In this document: positions 36,301-47,759 of the stretch, in pieces
How the letters are laid out: every line of letters begins with the position of its first letter
Numbering within the stretch: the first letter of the stretch is position 1
Source of the DNA: Tetragonia tetragonoides
Taxonomy: Eukaryota; Streptophyta; Magnoliopsida; Caryophyllales; Aizoaceae
NCBI GenBank assembly: GCA_038025085.1
Contig: CM076142.1
Coordinates: 32,332,001-32,396,000, forward strand
Reading direction: 5' to 3'
Length of the DNA: 64,000 bases
Program-made: the position numbers and the translations under genes
Notes under the pieces: generated by a model
Databases searched by the model: none
Seen by the model: the letters and a program-made list of their open reading frames with translations, nothing else
What the model was told of the DNA's origin: nothing

Positions 36301-36836
36301 AGATTATCAACATCACTTCCGTGTACTGATGGTCACATTTTGGGCTACGAAGCACACCTTTTAAGAATGCTGATTCAACTCTAACATGCAAACGCAGTCA
36401 GAGACATAGCAAAATAACTCAAGGATTACTGAGAATATGAAAAAATAAATAAACAGAAAATCATAGACCAATATACAGGAATCTGAAAACATATCAAGAT
36501 AATTGGGTTAATTGTTAAAGACCATACCACAACTAATGGCTGACAAACTAGTTTCACATATCGAACAGATTATAGCCTAAGTGCCTAACCCCGACGTCAA
36601 CATGAGCAGGGATGAAAATGACTTAAATTAGTTTCAAGCTTAGACATTAACTTAGTAACTACTATTAGTTAAGCATAAGTTCAATTCCCTGTCATTTAGC
36701 TGCCCCTAAACTTTACAACAATTGCTAATTATGTCAAGTGGCCATATTCATTTCAATCCAAAATCAACAAACAAAGATCAATCACTATATTAAAAGAAAA
36801 TCAGAACACGAAAAGAAAAAAAACCACAAATTTTAC
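33327..36836. other. Interior of the CACTA-like element
   Basis: No transposase or intact gene is seen. There are CAG-rich low-complexity zones at 33830-34160 (ACAGCAGC with A runs) and 35490-35660 (copies of a unit of about 27 bp containing GCAGCAAGCATCACCAAATG). The short frames in both zones arise from the repeats. A possible decayed further exon of the captured RRM gene lies near 36130-36190 on the minus strand. Confidence 0.5.
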
Positions 36837-37008
36837 CTGAATTTGTATCTTTAGCTAACCCTCCAATGAAGATTTTGCTGCAAATTAAATCAATTAAAAC
36901 AAATTAACCATCGATTTTGCTGTCGTTAAGAGAGAGTGTCAGAGAGTGTGTGTAGTACCTAGGGTTAGCACCATCGACTTCCGAAACGCCGGATTTCTTC
37001 GCACCCAT
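36837..37008 (-). pseudogene. Captured exons of an RRM (hnRNP-like) protein gene
   Basis: On the minus strand an ATG at 37008 begins MGAKKSGVSEVDGANP. The exon ends at 36959 before a GT donor. A second exon, 36877-36837, is joined in frame and reads SKIFIGGLAKDTNS, then a GT donor. IFIGGL is the RNP2 motif of an RNA-recognition motif, at the position expected near the N-terminus of plant hnRNP-type proteins. Sequence up to about 37560 may be the host gene's 5' region. A decayed third exon may lie at 36130-36190. The fragment is too short to function as an RRM. Confidence 0.65.
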
Positions 37009-37659
37009 GACGAACTGAAAGAGATCTAATGGAGAAATTAGGGCTTTTTCTGAAGGTGAATGAAGAATGAAGAAAATCGGCAGAAGGTGAGATAAATAAT
37101 TACTTCATAAACATAGGAAATCTTACAAAGCAATTTACGATAGACCAAAAACACTCAACAGATTCTCTCCCCACAACAAACACCATTTTAGCTTACAAGC
37201 CCAAATAATTGGAAACCCCAGATTCCAAATCAAACACAGGAAGAATAATATCAGAAATCCCTAATTTTTTACAATCAACACATCAAAGTAATATTCATAA
37301 CAACATATCAAACAGAACAAAATCGTAACAAACAGCTAGGCCAACTGAAACCCCAAAACAAAAACAAAAACAAAAGTAAAGCAAAAAAGAAACAACTTTG
37401 AAAATTTGGGGTTAAAGAAATGACCTTGAATTGAAATCACAGAATCAAAGAGTAGCAAATTCTTCCCAATGGAGAGGAGATACAGATCAATGGAGGAAGG
37501 CACGGGGAGAGTAATCGCCAATAGGGAGATTGTGTCTGAGAGGAGAGGAAGAGAGAGTTTGACAGTTTGTGACGAAGAAGAGGCGAGATAGAAAGTTAGG
37601 GCATGTTTTAGCTAGTCAAAGGTTGGGGATTCTGATATTTTTATTGTTTCCTTTTGAGG

Positions 37660-37905
37660 AGAAAATCAGCGACGGTCCATCTAAACAGGCGACGCATATG
37701 AGTAGGTATGTACGTCGGTTATTATTAGCAACCGACGTCCACTCCTCAGCATTTTTATTTTTTAATAACTTATGTACGTCGGTTATACCGCAGAACCGAC
37801 GTGCATTCTAGACATTTATTTACAAAATTGCCACCGCGTTACTATGGACGTCGGTTGTCGTGATTAACCGTCGCGTATCAGGCGACGTAGATGGCTGTTT
37901 TTTAC
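37660..37905. repeat. Right subterminal repeats of the CACTA-like element
   Basis: Several copies of TACGTCGGTT and AACCGACGT alternate in orientation, mirroring the left side, up to the terminal TTTTTTACTAGTG. Confidence 0.75.
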
Positions 37906-38182
37906 TAGTGATTATATTGATTTATAAATGATTTATAAATAGTTTTGGAGATTAAATCGTATATTCATTTAAAAATTCGATTTATTCAATTAAAGTCATA
38001 ATATTATTAATTATTATTATGGGACTTTCATAAATTGCATTTATTAATCTTGAGGAGTTTAATTAAAATGTTTTATATATGAATAAGAATTATTCATATA
38101 GTTTTAATTAGGAATTTAAATCAGAAAATCATTAAATAAATTCCTAAACCTTGTAGTATTTGACTTGGGTTGACTGAGGGCC

Positions 38183-38190
38183 TATATAAG
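38183..38190 (+). promoter_or_regulatory. TATA box of the solo LTR
   Basis: CCTATATAAGGAAAA lies about 60 bases before a CT-rich leader-like region. It is the expected position of a retrotransposon promoter and supports plus orientation. Confidence 0.5.
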
Positions 38191-38361
38191 GAAAAAAGTG
38201 AGACAGTTGATCAGTTTTGCAAACTGAACCAAACCCTCAAGCTCTCTCTCACATTCTCTCTCTCTCACCGAAATCTCTCTCTCTCTCTCAAACCCTCACA
38301 GGCTCTCTCTTCTCTCTCTCTCCACCGCCGGAGACCTCCCTCACCGCCGCCGGTAAGTCTT

Positions 38362-38365
<4 letters not shown>

Positions 38366-38437
<72 letters not shown>
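38366..38437. repeat. CT microsatellite
   Basis: An uninterrupted run of about 36 CT units, preceded by shorter CT runs from 38240. Long Ser/Leu or Arg/Glu frames across it are artefacts of the repeat. Confidence 0.9.
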
Positions 38438-38441
<4 letters not shown>

Positions 38442-40531
38442 CTCTTCCGCGGGTCCTCTCCTTCGCGCGCACCTTACGCGCGGCCGGCTTGTCACCGGAC
38501 CACCACCGGGCCGACGCCCAGGTGGTGACCGACGGGTGGCCGACCGTCCCCTGCCCTCTCCCTCTCTTCCTTTCCTTCTCTTTCTCCCGCGTTCTCCCTT
38601 TCTCTCTCTTTCGTGTTTTCTCTCTCCTCTCCTCGCCGGAGCACCGGCGACCACCACCACCGGCCATGGTGGCCAGTGGGTGGTGGTGGTGGTGATGGGT
38701 CAGGTTATGGGTCCCATGCATGGATACCCATGACCTAGACCTAGTTTAAAAGTTAGGGTGTTGTTTTTATATTTTTCGTAATTATTAATTCGATTTTCAG
38801 TATTTTTGATTTAATATTTTTATTTTTCTCCACTCATTCGGAATCGGAATTCGGATTTTCAAAAGCCTAGATTGGTTGAAATAAATCAAAACATTTAATA
38901 AAATTATCAAACTGAGATTTTGTTACTGTTTGTATTTTCGTATTTAATTAATACTGATTCGGTAATTGTTTTTAATTAGGACCTAACGAGCAAGCGTGAT
39001 TATCGTCGATTGGTTGGAGCATACTTACTATTGATTGGTAGCATATTAGTGGTAAGCGCTCATGCCTACCTTCTTTAAAAACCCCATCAAAACTATTTTG
39101 ATGTGTTATGTGCTAATTGGGAATTTGTTGTGAATTTAATATGCAAAACATGATTAAATTATATCGTCGTTATTATGAGAATTATTAAGCATGTTTACTG
39201 CTGTAATTATGAATTATAATTGACATGTTGATGTTATCATGTTTTGGGAATTAATTAGTCCATATGATGATTATTGGACAATTATTGAATGGTGAATTAT
39301 TAGTATTATTATGCTATTGAATAAGTGCTAATTGGTATGGGTATTATTGAGTGCTAGTGAGCACCTATCTATTATCGTTGAATGTTTTTGATGATTTGTG
39401 AATTTTTGTTTATCATATTACCCTGTCGAAGTGCTGCCGAAATCGTGCTAGACATTACTTGTCATCATTAATGAATTATCGTCGTTATTGAATTAAAGCA
39501 TGTTTAATTCTCATCATATTGAATTACCATTATCGTGGTTATTTACTATTCATTGTCTAGAGCATGAAATGAATTAGTAAGTCGTGGTCTTGTAGTACCA
39601 CTTATGTCAACCAATGCAAATTATGTGAATTGAATTAAATGAGAGTAAGACTCCTAATGGATCCCTAGGAGTAGTCGAGCAATCGGGATTGCACCTAATG
39701 GTGTAGTTCAAGGGATGAGTGATTCCCAAGTTACTTATGGACACCTCACAGTGTGTCTGGGACGGATCATTCCCCATTTATTAAGTCCTCTAGGCTCGTG
39801 TAATAGTACTAGAGGTAGTGTGCACACTAGAGTCATTAAGTCCATGGCGTGATTGTATCTTCGATAAACAGTATGGGTAATCGCTATTTTATTCGCTCTC
39901 TTACATCTCTCTAATCAAGACGGATTGTCTATGTCGTATTTCATACGATCACTATACAAGAATTGTATATAAAAGAGTATCGTTATGCGTATGCTTGATT
40001 ATATGCTTATTCGCCTATGCAAATGAATTTCAATGATTCTTCTAAAACCTCAGGTAAGGTTTGCAAAATGTTTTTACTCGGTACGGATGACGTTTATTCA
40101 GTTTATCTGATTTTTGTTTCTTTTCTTTTCTTCTGTATTTTGTTTCCGTCACGGAAACCAAAGTGCTGGTTAGTTGATTGAGGACGTACAGCTAGAAGGT
40201 TGAGTTGGCGTTGTATTTAGAACTATTTCCGTTCAGTTTAGATCGTTGGGATTTGATTTGGTTTTAGCCCTTTGAAGGCAAGTTGTAATAAATTGGTTTA
40301 ATGGTTTTAGCTCACTATATAGACAACTCTGATATTAACTGTTTTAGATTGATTAGTTCCTTAGAAGTTCTTTTTGATGCCTAGTCTTTCTTTCTGCTTA
40401 GCATTTACTCCTTAGTGGTAAATGTTGCAGTGACATCCCTCGGGTTTGGGACGGTTCAACGGTGTCGAGTCGTGTACAACGACGTCGATAGTTCCCAAGA
40501 AATCGTTGTAAATTTGGGGTGTTACATTATC

Positions 40532-43449
40532 CTTTTCGAGACTAGGGTTAGTAGTAAGAATGCTGGCACCATTCTAAGATCGCTTCCATTTGACAAGTGG
40601 GTTGCAGTTGATCATGTGGGCTTCTCCATGGGAATTGTGGTTATGTGGTCTTCAAATCAAATTGTTTTGAAACTCTTCACCTCAATGATCAAGGAATACA
40701 TGGAATTGTGTAGGTAAATTCTTTCAAATTCTATCTTTCTGGTATTTATGGTAAAACAAAGTTTGCTGCTAGAAAAATTTTATGGTCGATTGTCAAATTT
40801 CTCTAAAAATGCTAACATGTCGTGGCTTGTCATGGGCAATTTTAATGAATTGCTTGCTGACGAGGATAAATTTGGAGGTCGCCCTGTTAATAAATATCGT
40901 GCTCGTATCTATAGGGATTGTATGTCGGATTGTGGTCTTATGGAAGCTGGGTTTTGTTGCCCATGCTTTACTTGGATTAACAAATTCAGGAAATATCTGA
41001 TCCAAGAAAGGCTAGATAGAGTTTGGGTCAACCCTCAATTCTATAACATTTTCCCTGAGTTTGTGGTTAATCATCTTTTTAGGATGGAATCTGATCATAC
41101 CCCACTCTTGGCCAGCTTGAATAACACCCCCCCCCCCAACCAAATATCAATTGACCTTTTTGCTTCCAACCAATGTGGCTTTTAGATTCCTCCTTTCCTA
41201 AAGTTGTGGATGATGTTTAGACTAATAATAGACCCAATCTCTTGGAGATTTTACAATTGTTTGTTAAAAATGTAAGTGTTTGGAACAAAAATTGTTTAGG
41301 TAATGTTTTCAGGAAAAAGAGACTTCTTTTAGCCAGGTTAAAAGGTATTCAGACTAAACTATGCACTTTGCCATCAGATTTTCTTTTTGACCTGGAGATA
41401 AACCTCTAAACAGAATTTAATAATATTTTGGACCAAGAAGAGATTCTTTGGTTAATGAAAGCCAGGCTGAATTGGGCTTCTGAAGGGGATAGGAATACCA
41501 AAAAATTTCACATCACTGTTAGCATCAGGAGGAACAAAAATAGAATCTTATCCCTTAGGGATGATGTGGGTAACAACCTGGATAATGTAAATAACCTGCA
41601 TGATCATATCCTTAAGTACTTTCATAAGTTGTTTACCTCTGAGCATTTTTACAGTGAGTTCACCCTCTCTAACTTGTTTGAGCAACATGATAGGATCATT
41701 CAAATTGCTAATTGTCCCTCCCTTCATCATATTAAGAAAGTTGTATTTAGTGTTGTGCCCCTTAAGGCCCCCGAGGCCCGATGGGATTCACGCTATTTTT
41801 TATCATTCGTTGTGGGACAACATTGGTGACTATGTGATTGAGTTTATTCAAAATGTTTCTCTATTGGAAAAATCCTAGTGATATCAACAAGTGTTTGATT
41901 TGCCTTCTTCCTAAAAAGCACAACCCTGAAGTCATCCAGAATTTTAGACCTATAATAGCTTATCCTATAATTTGTATAAGTTATTTATCACTAAAATCCT
42001 GGTTATTCGCTTGAGAAGCATTTGAATGAACTTATCACTCCTTTCCAAAATAGTTTCATCCTTGGGAGAGGGAGTGACATTAATGTGATTGTAGCGCTAG
42101 TGAAATTCTTCATTCTATGTCTCTCAAAAATGGTAAAATAGCGTGGTTCACTATTAAAGTGGACGTCGAAAAAGCCTACGATAGACTGGAATGGAGGTTT
42201 GTGAAGAAGTGGTTGCTTTCCTTTAATTTGTGTCACAAATCTCTTGAATTATTATGCAATGCGTAAGCTCTTCTTTTGCGGCTGTTCTCATCAATGGAAA
42301 CCCTTATGAATATTTTTTTCCTTCTGGAGAGGTAAGGCAAGGGGATCCCATATTGTCGTATATTTTTATTCTTTGCCTGGAGTTTCTATCTAACTAATAT
42401 CAACTGCTTGCAAGGATAAAAAAACGGTCTCCATTTCTAATTGGCAAAAGAAAACTCCCCATCTCTCATTTGTTCTTTGCGGATGATATCTTGTTATTTG
42501 GTGAAGCTAATGACGGTAATATTGACATTGTGTCGAATGTCTTGAATTTGTTCTGTAATGAATCTGGTAAGTCCATTGACAATGCTAAGAGCAAGGTGTA
42601 TTTCTCTCCTAATATCTCCCCTAACCTCCTGGGCAACATTGAGTCTAAGCTGGGTTTCAAAGCAACGAGGGATCTGGGTACTTACCTAGGGTTCCTCTTG
42701 TCTGCTAAAAACCCAACTAAAAGCTCTTTGAATTTCATTGTCGACAAGTTCGAAAGAAAACTCTCCACCTGGAAAAGCAAGTTTTCGTCCATGGCTGGCA
42801 GAGCCATCCTTATTAGCTCTACTCTGAATGTTATCTCAAACTACTATATGCAAGTTTATAAACTTCCTGCTAGCATCACAAGAGAAATTGACAAAGTGGT
42901 CAATAATTTCTTTTGGGACCATCAAGAAGAGGAAAAAAAAGTTGCATATAGTAGCTTGAGATTTTGTCATTAGAGACAAAGAGTACGGGGGTGTTGGCAC
43001 TAAAAGCAACTTTGTCATGAATGAGGTAATGAGGTGAAAAAAGCTTGGAAGCTCATGAAAAATCCGAATAATCTTGATAGTAAAGTGCTTAAGGAAAAAT
43101 ATATCTTTCAAAGAGAGAGTCTTATCCCCTTCAAAAATGGATCTCATATCTGGCATTCTTTTGATAAAAACTAGAACCTTTTACAGAATCATATTATTGA
43201 ATGATATGGAATGGGAGAGATATCTCCTTTTGGATCGATAATTGGAGTGGAGAGGGTTCTGTTAGAGAGAGGATTTACGGTTCTTTACTTACTGATGAGG
43301 AAAAACTGAGTTTATCTAGTTGCCTACAGAGCTTGGCTGGGATCTTGATTTATTCTCTTTTCTTAGCCCCTAATGTTATTGAATAGATGGTGAAAATTCC
43401 CCCCTCCCTATTTATGATAGATAACATTTTTCTACTTTCACTTGGCCAC
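40532..43449 (+). pseudogene. L1 LINE ORF2: endonuclease, reverse transcriptase, start of zf-RVT (broken)
   Basis: This is the continuation of the LINE from 32593. Endonuclease text includes VMGNFNELLADEDKFGG and the SDHTPLL motif. The linker carries EEILWLMKARLNWASEGD. Reverse transcriptase shows KVDVEKAYDRLEW, VRQGDPILSYIF and the catalytic FFADDILLFGEAND near 42470. Then WNGRDISFWIDNWS begins the region before zf-RVT. Several frame changes and stops interrupt it. The LINE is cut at 43449 by the Tat element and its 3' end is outside the window. Confidence 0.8.
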
Positions 43450-44658
43450 TATAAGGACCTCGGATTTTCGTCCACGGAGTATGTCCTTATAGAAAATTTT
43501 TAAGTTGGGGGTTTAGATAAGTTCAAGGGACCATCGAGTTAGAAAAGCTTTTGTAAAGACTTGAATTGAATAAAAACCATGAAAGAGGTCACAAATCTGC
43601 TATCGGCGTTTTATCGAAGGGACAAACCGAAGGGACAACTCAATAGCGCGATAAGTGAACTAATCATATTTTTAGGAAGACTCCCGCTCATATAGAACAT
43701 ATGAGTACTCAAGAATAATAGGTTCGGGGGCGAAGGTACCATGTGGGAAGGTGTTAGGCACCAAACTCGCCCGTATTATGACGGCCTCTACTAACAACCT
43801 AGACTTAGACTATTAATTGGTTCACCACAACCATCACATCATTTATTTTAATCCTTATTTAGACATGCTTTTGATTGGCAAGTTGGAAAGCACAACGACT
43901 ATACAGACAATATTTAGGAAGCGATAAAAATATTATACTAGCATGATATCTATATTATGACTACTAGAACATAAACAATTAGCCAATTAATTTGATTCGA
44001 GCCCTCAGGAGTTAGTACCTAAACTGTAGGCTATATTTGACAAGAATAGTAAAAGACAAGATCTCAAATTTTGGAAGAAAGAGGGAGAAGCTCATTGTTA
44101 ATACTCCTGAGAATAGAGGTTGTCAACTGTAGACTGTGTGATTTGAACTGAGGGAGGAGGGTCGTATTTATAGGCGTAGCGAAGTAGGGCTGGACGGCTG
44201 AAAAGAGCCGAATTTTTGAATTGGGCTTGAAAAAATAGTCGGGCTTGAAGCTGATTCAGGGCTGCTAGCGGCCCTGGGTTTTAATCCAGGGTCGCTGACG
44301 GCTGTCAGCTGCCAGCTGGATGTCGTTATAATGACGACATCCAGTCTACTTTAACTTTCCGGAGGAATTTTAGTGTTCCGAAAAATATGAAAAGATCGTT
44401 TTACCCTTGGGCGGTAAAAGACGGTTCTACCCCTGATTCGCAACTTGGCGACCGGGAGTCGGAAATGGTCATGAGAGGTGTTGTTGGAAAGATCTTGAAT
44501 GGGGCTTTTGAATGAGACTAGAATAAAGGAATTATCGAGGAAAAACCTGAGACCTTATCTTAACTATTAAAGCAAAAATAGCGTTCAAGATTATAAATTA
44601 CTCCTTTCATCATCGGGCTTTTGCGGAGAAATATGAAGGCGCTTTTTTGGCATCTACA
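43450..44658 (-). repeat. 3' LTR of the right Tat element
   Basis: Starts TGTAGATGCC at 44658, directly after a polypurine tract. The lower end is placed at 43450, where the LINE text stops. The end there reads CCTTATA on the minus strand (not CA), so either the boundary is off by a few bases or the end is mutated. Length is about 1209 bp. It carries a GC-rich block (44255-44335) with GGCCGCTAGCAGCCCTG. Confidence 0.7.
44165..44172 (-). promoter_or_regulatory. TATA box of the right Tat LTR
   Basis: The minus strand reads GCCTATAAATACGAC, about 85 bases downstream of the GC-rich block. The layout is the same as in the left Tat LTR and in the promoter at 61591. Confidence 0.6.
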
Positions 44659-44673
44659 GAAGCCCCCACTTTG
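44659..44673 (-). other. Polypurine tract of the right Tat element
   Basis: The minus strand reads CAAAGTGGGGGCTTC directly before the LTR start TGTAGATGCC. This fixes the orientation and shows that the LTR here is the 3' one. Confidence 0.7.
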
Positions 44674-44969
44674 ATCGAGCTTGAGTAAAAGCGAAGATCA
44701 AAGTATTTCGAAGGCAACATGCAGGATGCTGATGTGCATACGGTGTGTGAGAGTGTACAATATGTATGCATATGAAGACAAACCTGAGTTGGGACATGCT
44801 CGTAGCATGCTAAGATTTCATCTCTGTGAACACAAGACAAAATAAAGGTTATGGTCAGCAGGATAGGACACCGCTCGTAGATGGTCTAAACGTCTGCTAC
44901 GGACTTGTATTCAGAGTGAATGAAAAAGTTAGTAATACTTTGAAAATGATCAACGTAGAGTGCTTCGAC

Positions 44970-45230
44970 AAACAGTGACTAAACACCGCTCGGCGGGTGT
45001 CGAGATTCCGTCCCTATACGAGAAACGAAAAAGTCAACGAGACAACGCGATTAAAAATAACGGCTCTAAAATGGGAAGTAACATTGGTGAGAGTGAATAG
45101 TATACATGCTTTATTTTGAGCAAACAGTGACTAAGCACCACTCGACGGATGCCGAGATTCCGTCCCTGTACAAGAAACCAAAAAGTCTACGAGACAGCGC
45201 GATCAAAATGACGGCTGTAAAATGGTTAAA
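44970..45230. repeat. Two-copy repeat of about 150 bp in the Tat 3' zone
   Basis: Segments near 44983 and 45129 share CAGTGACTAA, then CACC, then GAGATTCCGTCCCT and AAGTC.ACGAGACA.CGCGAT, with scattered differences. They lie between the polypurine tract and the antisense gene. Confidence 0.7.
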
Positions 45231-45231
45231 A

Positions 45232-45545
45232 CATATGAACATTTTAAATGCAATCGCTTAAACAATCATTGACTGAAACATATAAAAACAAAGGGCAGTA
45301 TAACCGCAACAGTTTAAGCAATCATTGACTGGCACATAATAAGTAACCTCGTAGAAGGACAGTTTAACCGCAATAGCTTAAGCGATCATTGACTGACCCC
45401 AAAAATTCGTGACCTCGTAGAAGGACAGTTTAACCGCAATAGCTTAAGCGATCATTGACTGACCCCAAAATTTGTGACCTCGCAAAAGGACAGTTTAACC
45501 GCAATAACTTAAGCGATCATTGACTGACCTCAAAATTTGTGACGT
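45232..45545. repeat. 64-66-bp tandem repeat in the Tat 3' zone
   Basis: About five copies start near 45232, 45297, 45361, 45427 and 45492. A typical copy contains TTTAACCGCAATAGCTTAAG followed by CGATCATTGACTGA. The last three are nearly identical; the first two are diverged. This is a young tandem array. Confidence 0.85.
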
Positions 45546-45790
45546 TAGGACATTGGGACATTGAGACATTTGAAATATTGGGACTTTGGGAAATTGAGAC
45601 ATTGGGATTTTGGGACATTGGGACATTTGAGACATTGAGATTTTTGGGATATTGAGACATTGAGATTTTTTTTGATATTGGGACATCGGGTCATTGGGAA
45701 TTTTTTTTTGGATATTGGGACATCGGGTCTTGGGATTTTAATTGGATATTGGGACATCGGCTCATTGGGATTTTTTTTGGATATTGGTGA
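45541..45790. repeat. GACATTGGG minisatellite
   Basis: Many short imperfect units of GGGACATTGAGACATT type, alternating with GGGATTTTTTT. It follows the 66-bp array directly. Long frames over it have repeated Ser-Gln-Cys-Pro words and are artefacts. Confidence 0.85.
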
Positions 45791-47759
45791 GGCCGACAGA
45801 TTTACCGGGCTTAAAAAAAATGATTTTGACACTCTGGGCGGTGAAAGTTTTCGCGGTATGTATCCGGGCTTCAGTATTTGGGACCTGCAAAAATAACTAG
45901 GTTAGTTTTACCTGAAATTAGTTGGTACCGTAAAATGGGCCAACTGTTGAATTTGAATTTGGGGGCCAAAGAGACTTGCTCCCACGCGCTTGGTACTGAT
46001 ATTTTCCACGAACGAACTGGAGTAACGAATTGTGGACTGGAAAAAAAAAGATCGTGGGACAGTAGTGGGGCCCGCGCATGCAGACCATTTTTTTCGCGTT
46101 CACTTCTTCTTCTCCACTTCGTCGAGAGCCATTGTCGAGCCTTCCACCATTGTTGAGTGCCCCAATTTGCTTGAGGTAAGTCACTTCTTGACCAAACTCT
46201 TCGATTTTTGTCTTGAGCTTGCTTATTTTTCCGCCTAGTTGCTGAATTTTAGGTTGCATTGTTGAATGGGTGCTTGTTTCTTGCGAGTCTGAAACTTTTA
46301 ATTTTCCACTTTTAGAGAGAGAAAGCTTCATTGTACTCCCATGGCTCCCGCAGACAAAGGAAACCGTCCCATGGGTGAGGGGGAGGATGACCGAGACCTT
46401 TTTCGTACTGGGCTTCCCTCTACTAGCACACCTTCGGCCCGTCATGCGGATGGGGCTCGTCTGTACCAGGACTCGTTCATGCGACTGGACTGGCCCCCGG
46501 CTGGAGTTTGGGACCGTAGTATCCTACTATCAGAAAGGCAGAGTCATCTGTCTAACCCTGAGTTGGTATGTTTTCTAACTCTCTTTTTTTTTTGTTCAGT
46601 ATATTTTTTTTGAACTGTTAGTGCTTCGGCACACGAACAAATTAGGACTTGTACTGGATTGGTGGTCAGCAGTATATAATTTGTGTGGAATTATTTTGGT
46701 TGTATTTGTAGTATATGGGGTGTTGAGAAAATTTTGTTTGTTGGCTAGGGTGTTGGCGTTTTATTGCAGGCTCATGGGTCTACTTCCCATTGGGCTATGA
46801 TGTTGGAGACTTTTTCAGTTAGAGCTAGGGATATGGTATTGGGCTCGGCTTTTGAGCATTTCTTGACTGTTATCCCTGCTTGTCACTCTGAGGATACTAG
46901 AATTATTACTAGGGGACTATTAGAGAGGTTTTGGGATTCTTCGAACACTTTCCATACGCCTGTAGAAGAGATGTTCCCACCCCTTATCAGTTCGCTGTGC
47001 TGACGGGTCTATCCTTTAGAGGGCGTCGTATTCGGTACGACGTGAGTTACTGGCGACAGAGTGACAGGTTGCTCGAGCTTTATGGGCCTGTGTCTGCCCA
47101 TTTTGGTAGGGATCGGGTTTCCTTGCCGCAGTTATGGGCGGCTTTGGCGAAGCAGGGGCTTACCAAGGAGCAGAGAGCCCGTATTTTCCTGGCTTGCTTG
47201 TTGGGGTTGACCATTTTTGCTCAGAAGAAGAGCGTATGTCAGGTTGGTCTCTTGACATGTTTGGAGGATTTGACCAAGGTCCATGAGTACAACTTCGGTG
47301 CTCCTGCCTATGCTACCTTGGTGAGATGGTGTCGTCGAGCTTGCAGGCCTAAGCCGACAAGTGAGAGGGCGTCTATCTCGAGCCCGTGGAAGATACTGGA
47401 GGTAGGCACATATGTTTTCTTTTTTTTTTCTTTGCACATGCATGCTTTTGAATTTGAAGCTTATCCGTTTTTACTTGTATGGCAGCTGTGGTTCTTCGAG
47501 TATTTTTTCGCTTTTGGTCCTCACTGTCCTGGTCTGAGGATGTTTCCAATAGGTTCACGGTGGATTGGTAGAGATAACCATCCATATACCTCTTTGGAGC
47601 ATTTTCGGGCTACCTTTGAGAGTCATGCCGCATCTTCGGTATGTTGTTGTTGACTTGTGCATCCTTCCTTTTTTTTGATCCATTTGGTGTGAATGGACTT
47701 TTGAACTGGTGATCTTCAGGTGTCGTGGGCCGCCTTTGACGATGTTCCTAGGGTTTCGC

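Larger units (their letters stand above)
32835..37910. mobile_element. CACTA-like transposon, non-autonomous, about 5.1 kb
   Basis: It begins CACTAGTACATAAAG and ends TTTTTTACTAGTG, giving the terminal inverted repeat CACTAGTA. Subterminal zones (32860-33195 and 37660-37905) hold many copies of a CGTCGGTT-type word in both orientations, a CACTA hallmark. It is flanked by ATTAT on both sides (32830-32834 and 37911-37915), longer than the usual 3 bp. I see no transposase. Inside are a tRNA-like sequence, CAG-rich repeats and exons of an RRM protein gene. Confidence 0.75.
32594..40526 (+). mobile_element. Solo LTR (probable Tekay-type chromovirus) with a nested transposon
   Basis: The ends are TGTCACACC at 32594 and GGGGTGTTACA at 40526. 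The LINE continues immediately on both sides, with the 5-bp duplication TTATC. After removing the CACTA-like insert (32835-37910) the length is about 2.85 kb, close to the 3004-bp LTRs of the chromovirus at 47760. A TATA box at 38183 and a CT-rich leader-like stretch support plus orientation. There is no primer-binding site, internal region or second LTR, hence solo. Clade assignment is by length and end words only. Confidence 0.65.

Noticed and set aside
38170..38733. Long frames on both strands across the CT-rich region
   Set aside because: They are Ser/Leu or Arg/Glu runs produced by the CT microsatellite and the GC-rich LTR sequence around it, with no family likeness.
45231..45545. CRISPR-like array
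   Set aside because: The 64-66-bp units are contiguous with no distinct spacers, and this is plant DNA.
45495..45896. Frames with repeated Ser-Gln-Cys-Pro or Asp-Ile-Gly words
   Set aside because: Produced by the GACATTGGG minisatellite.
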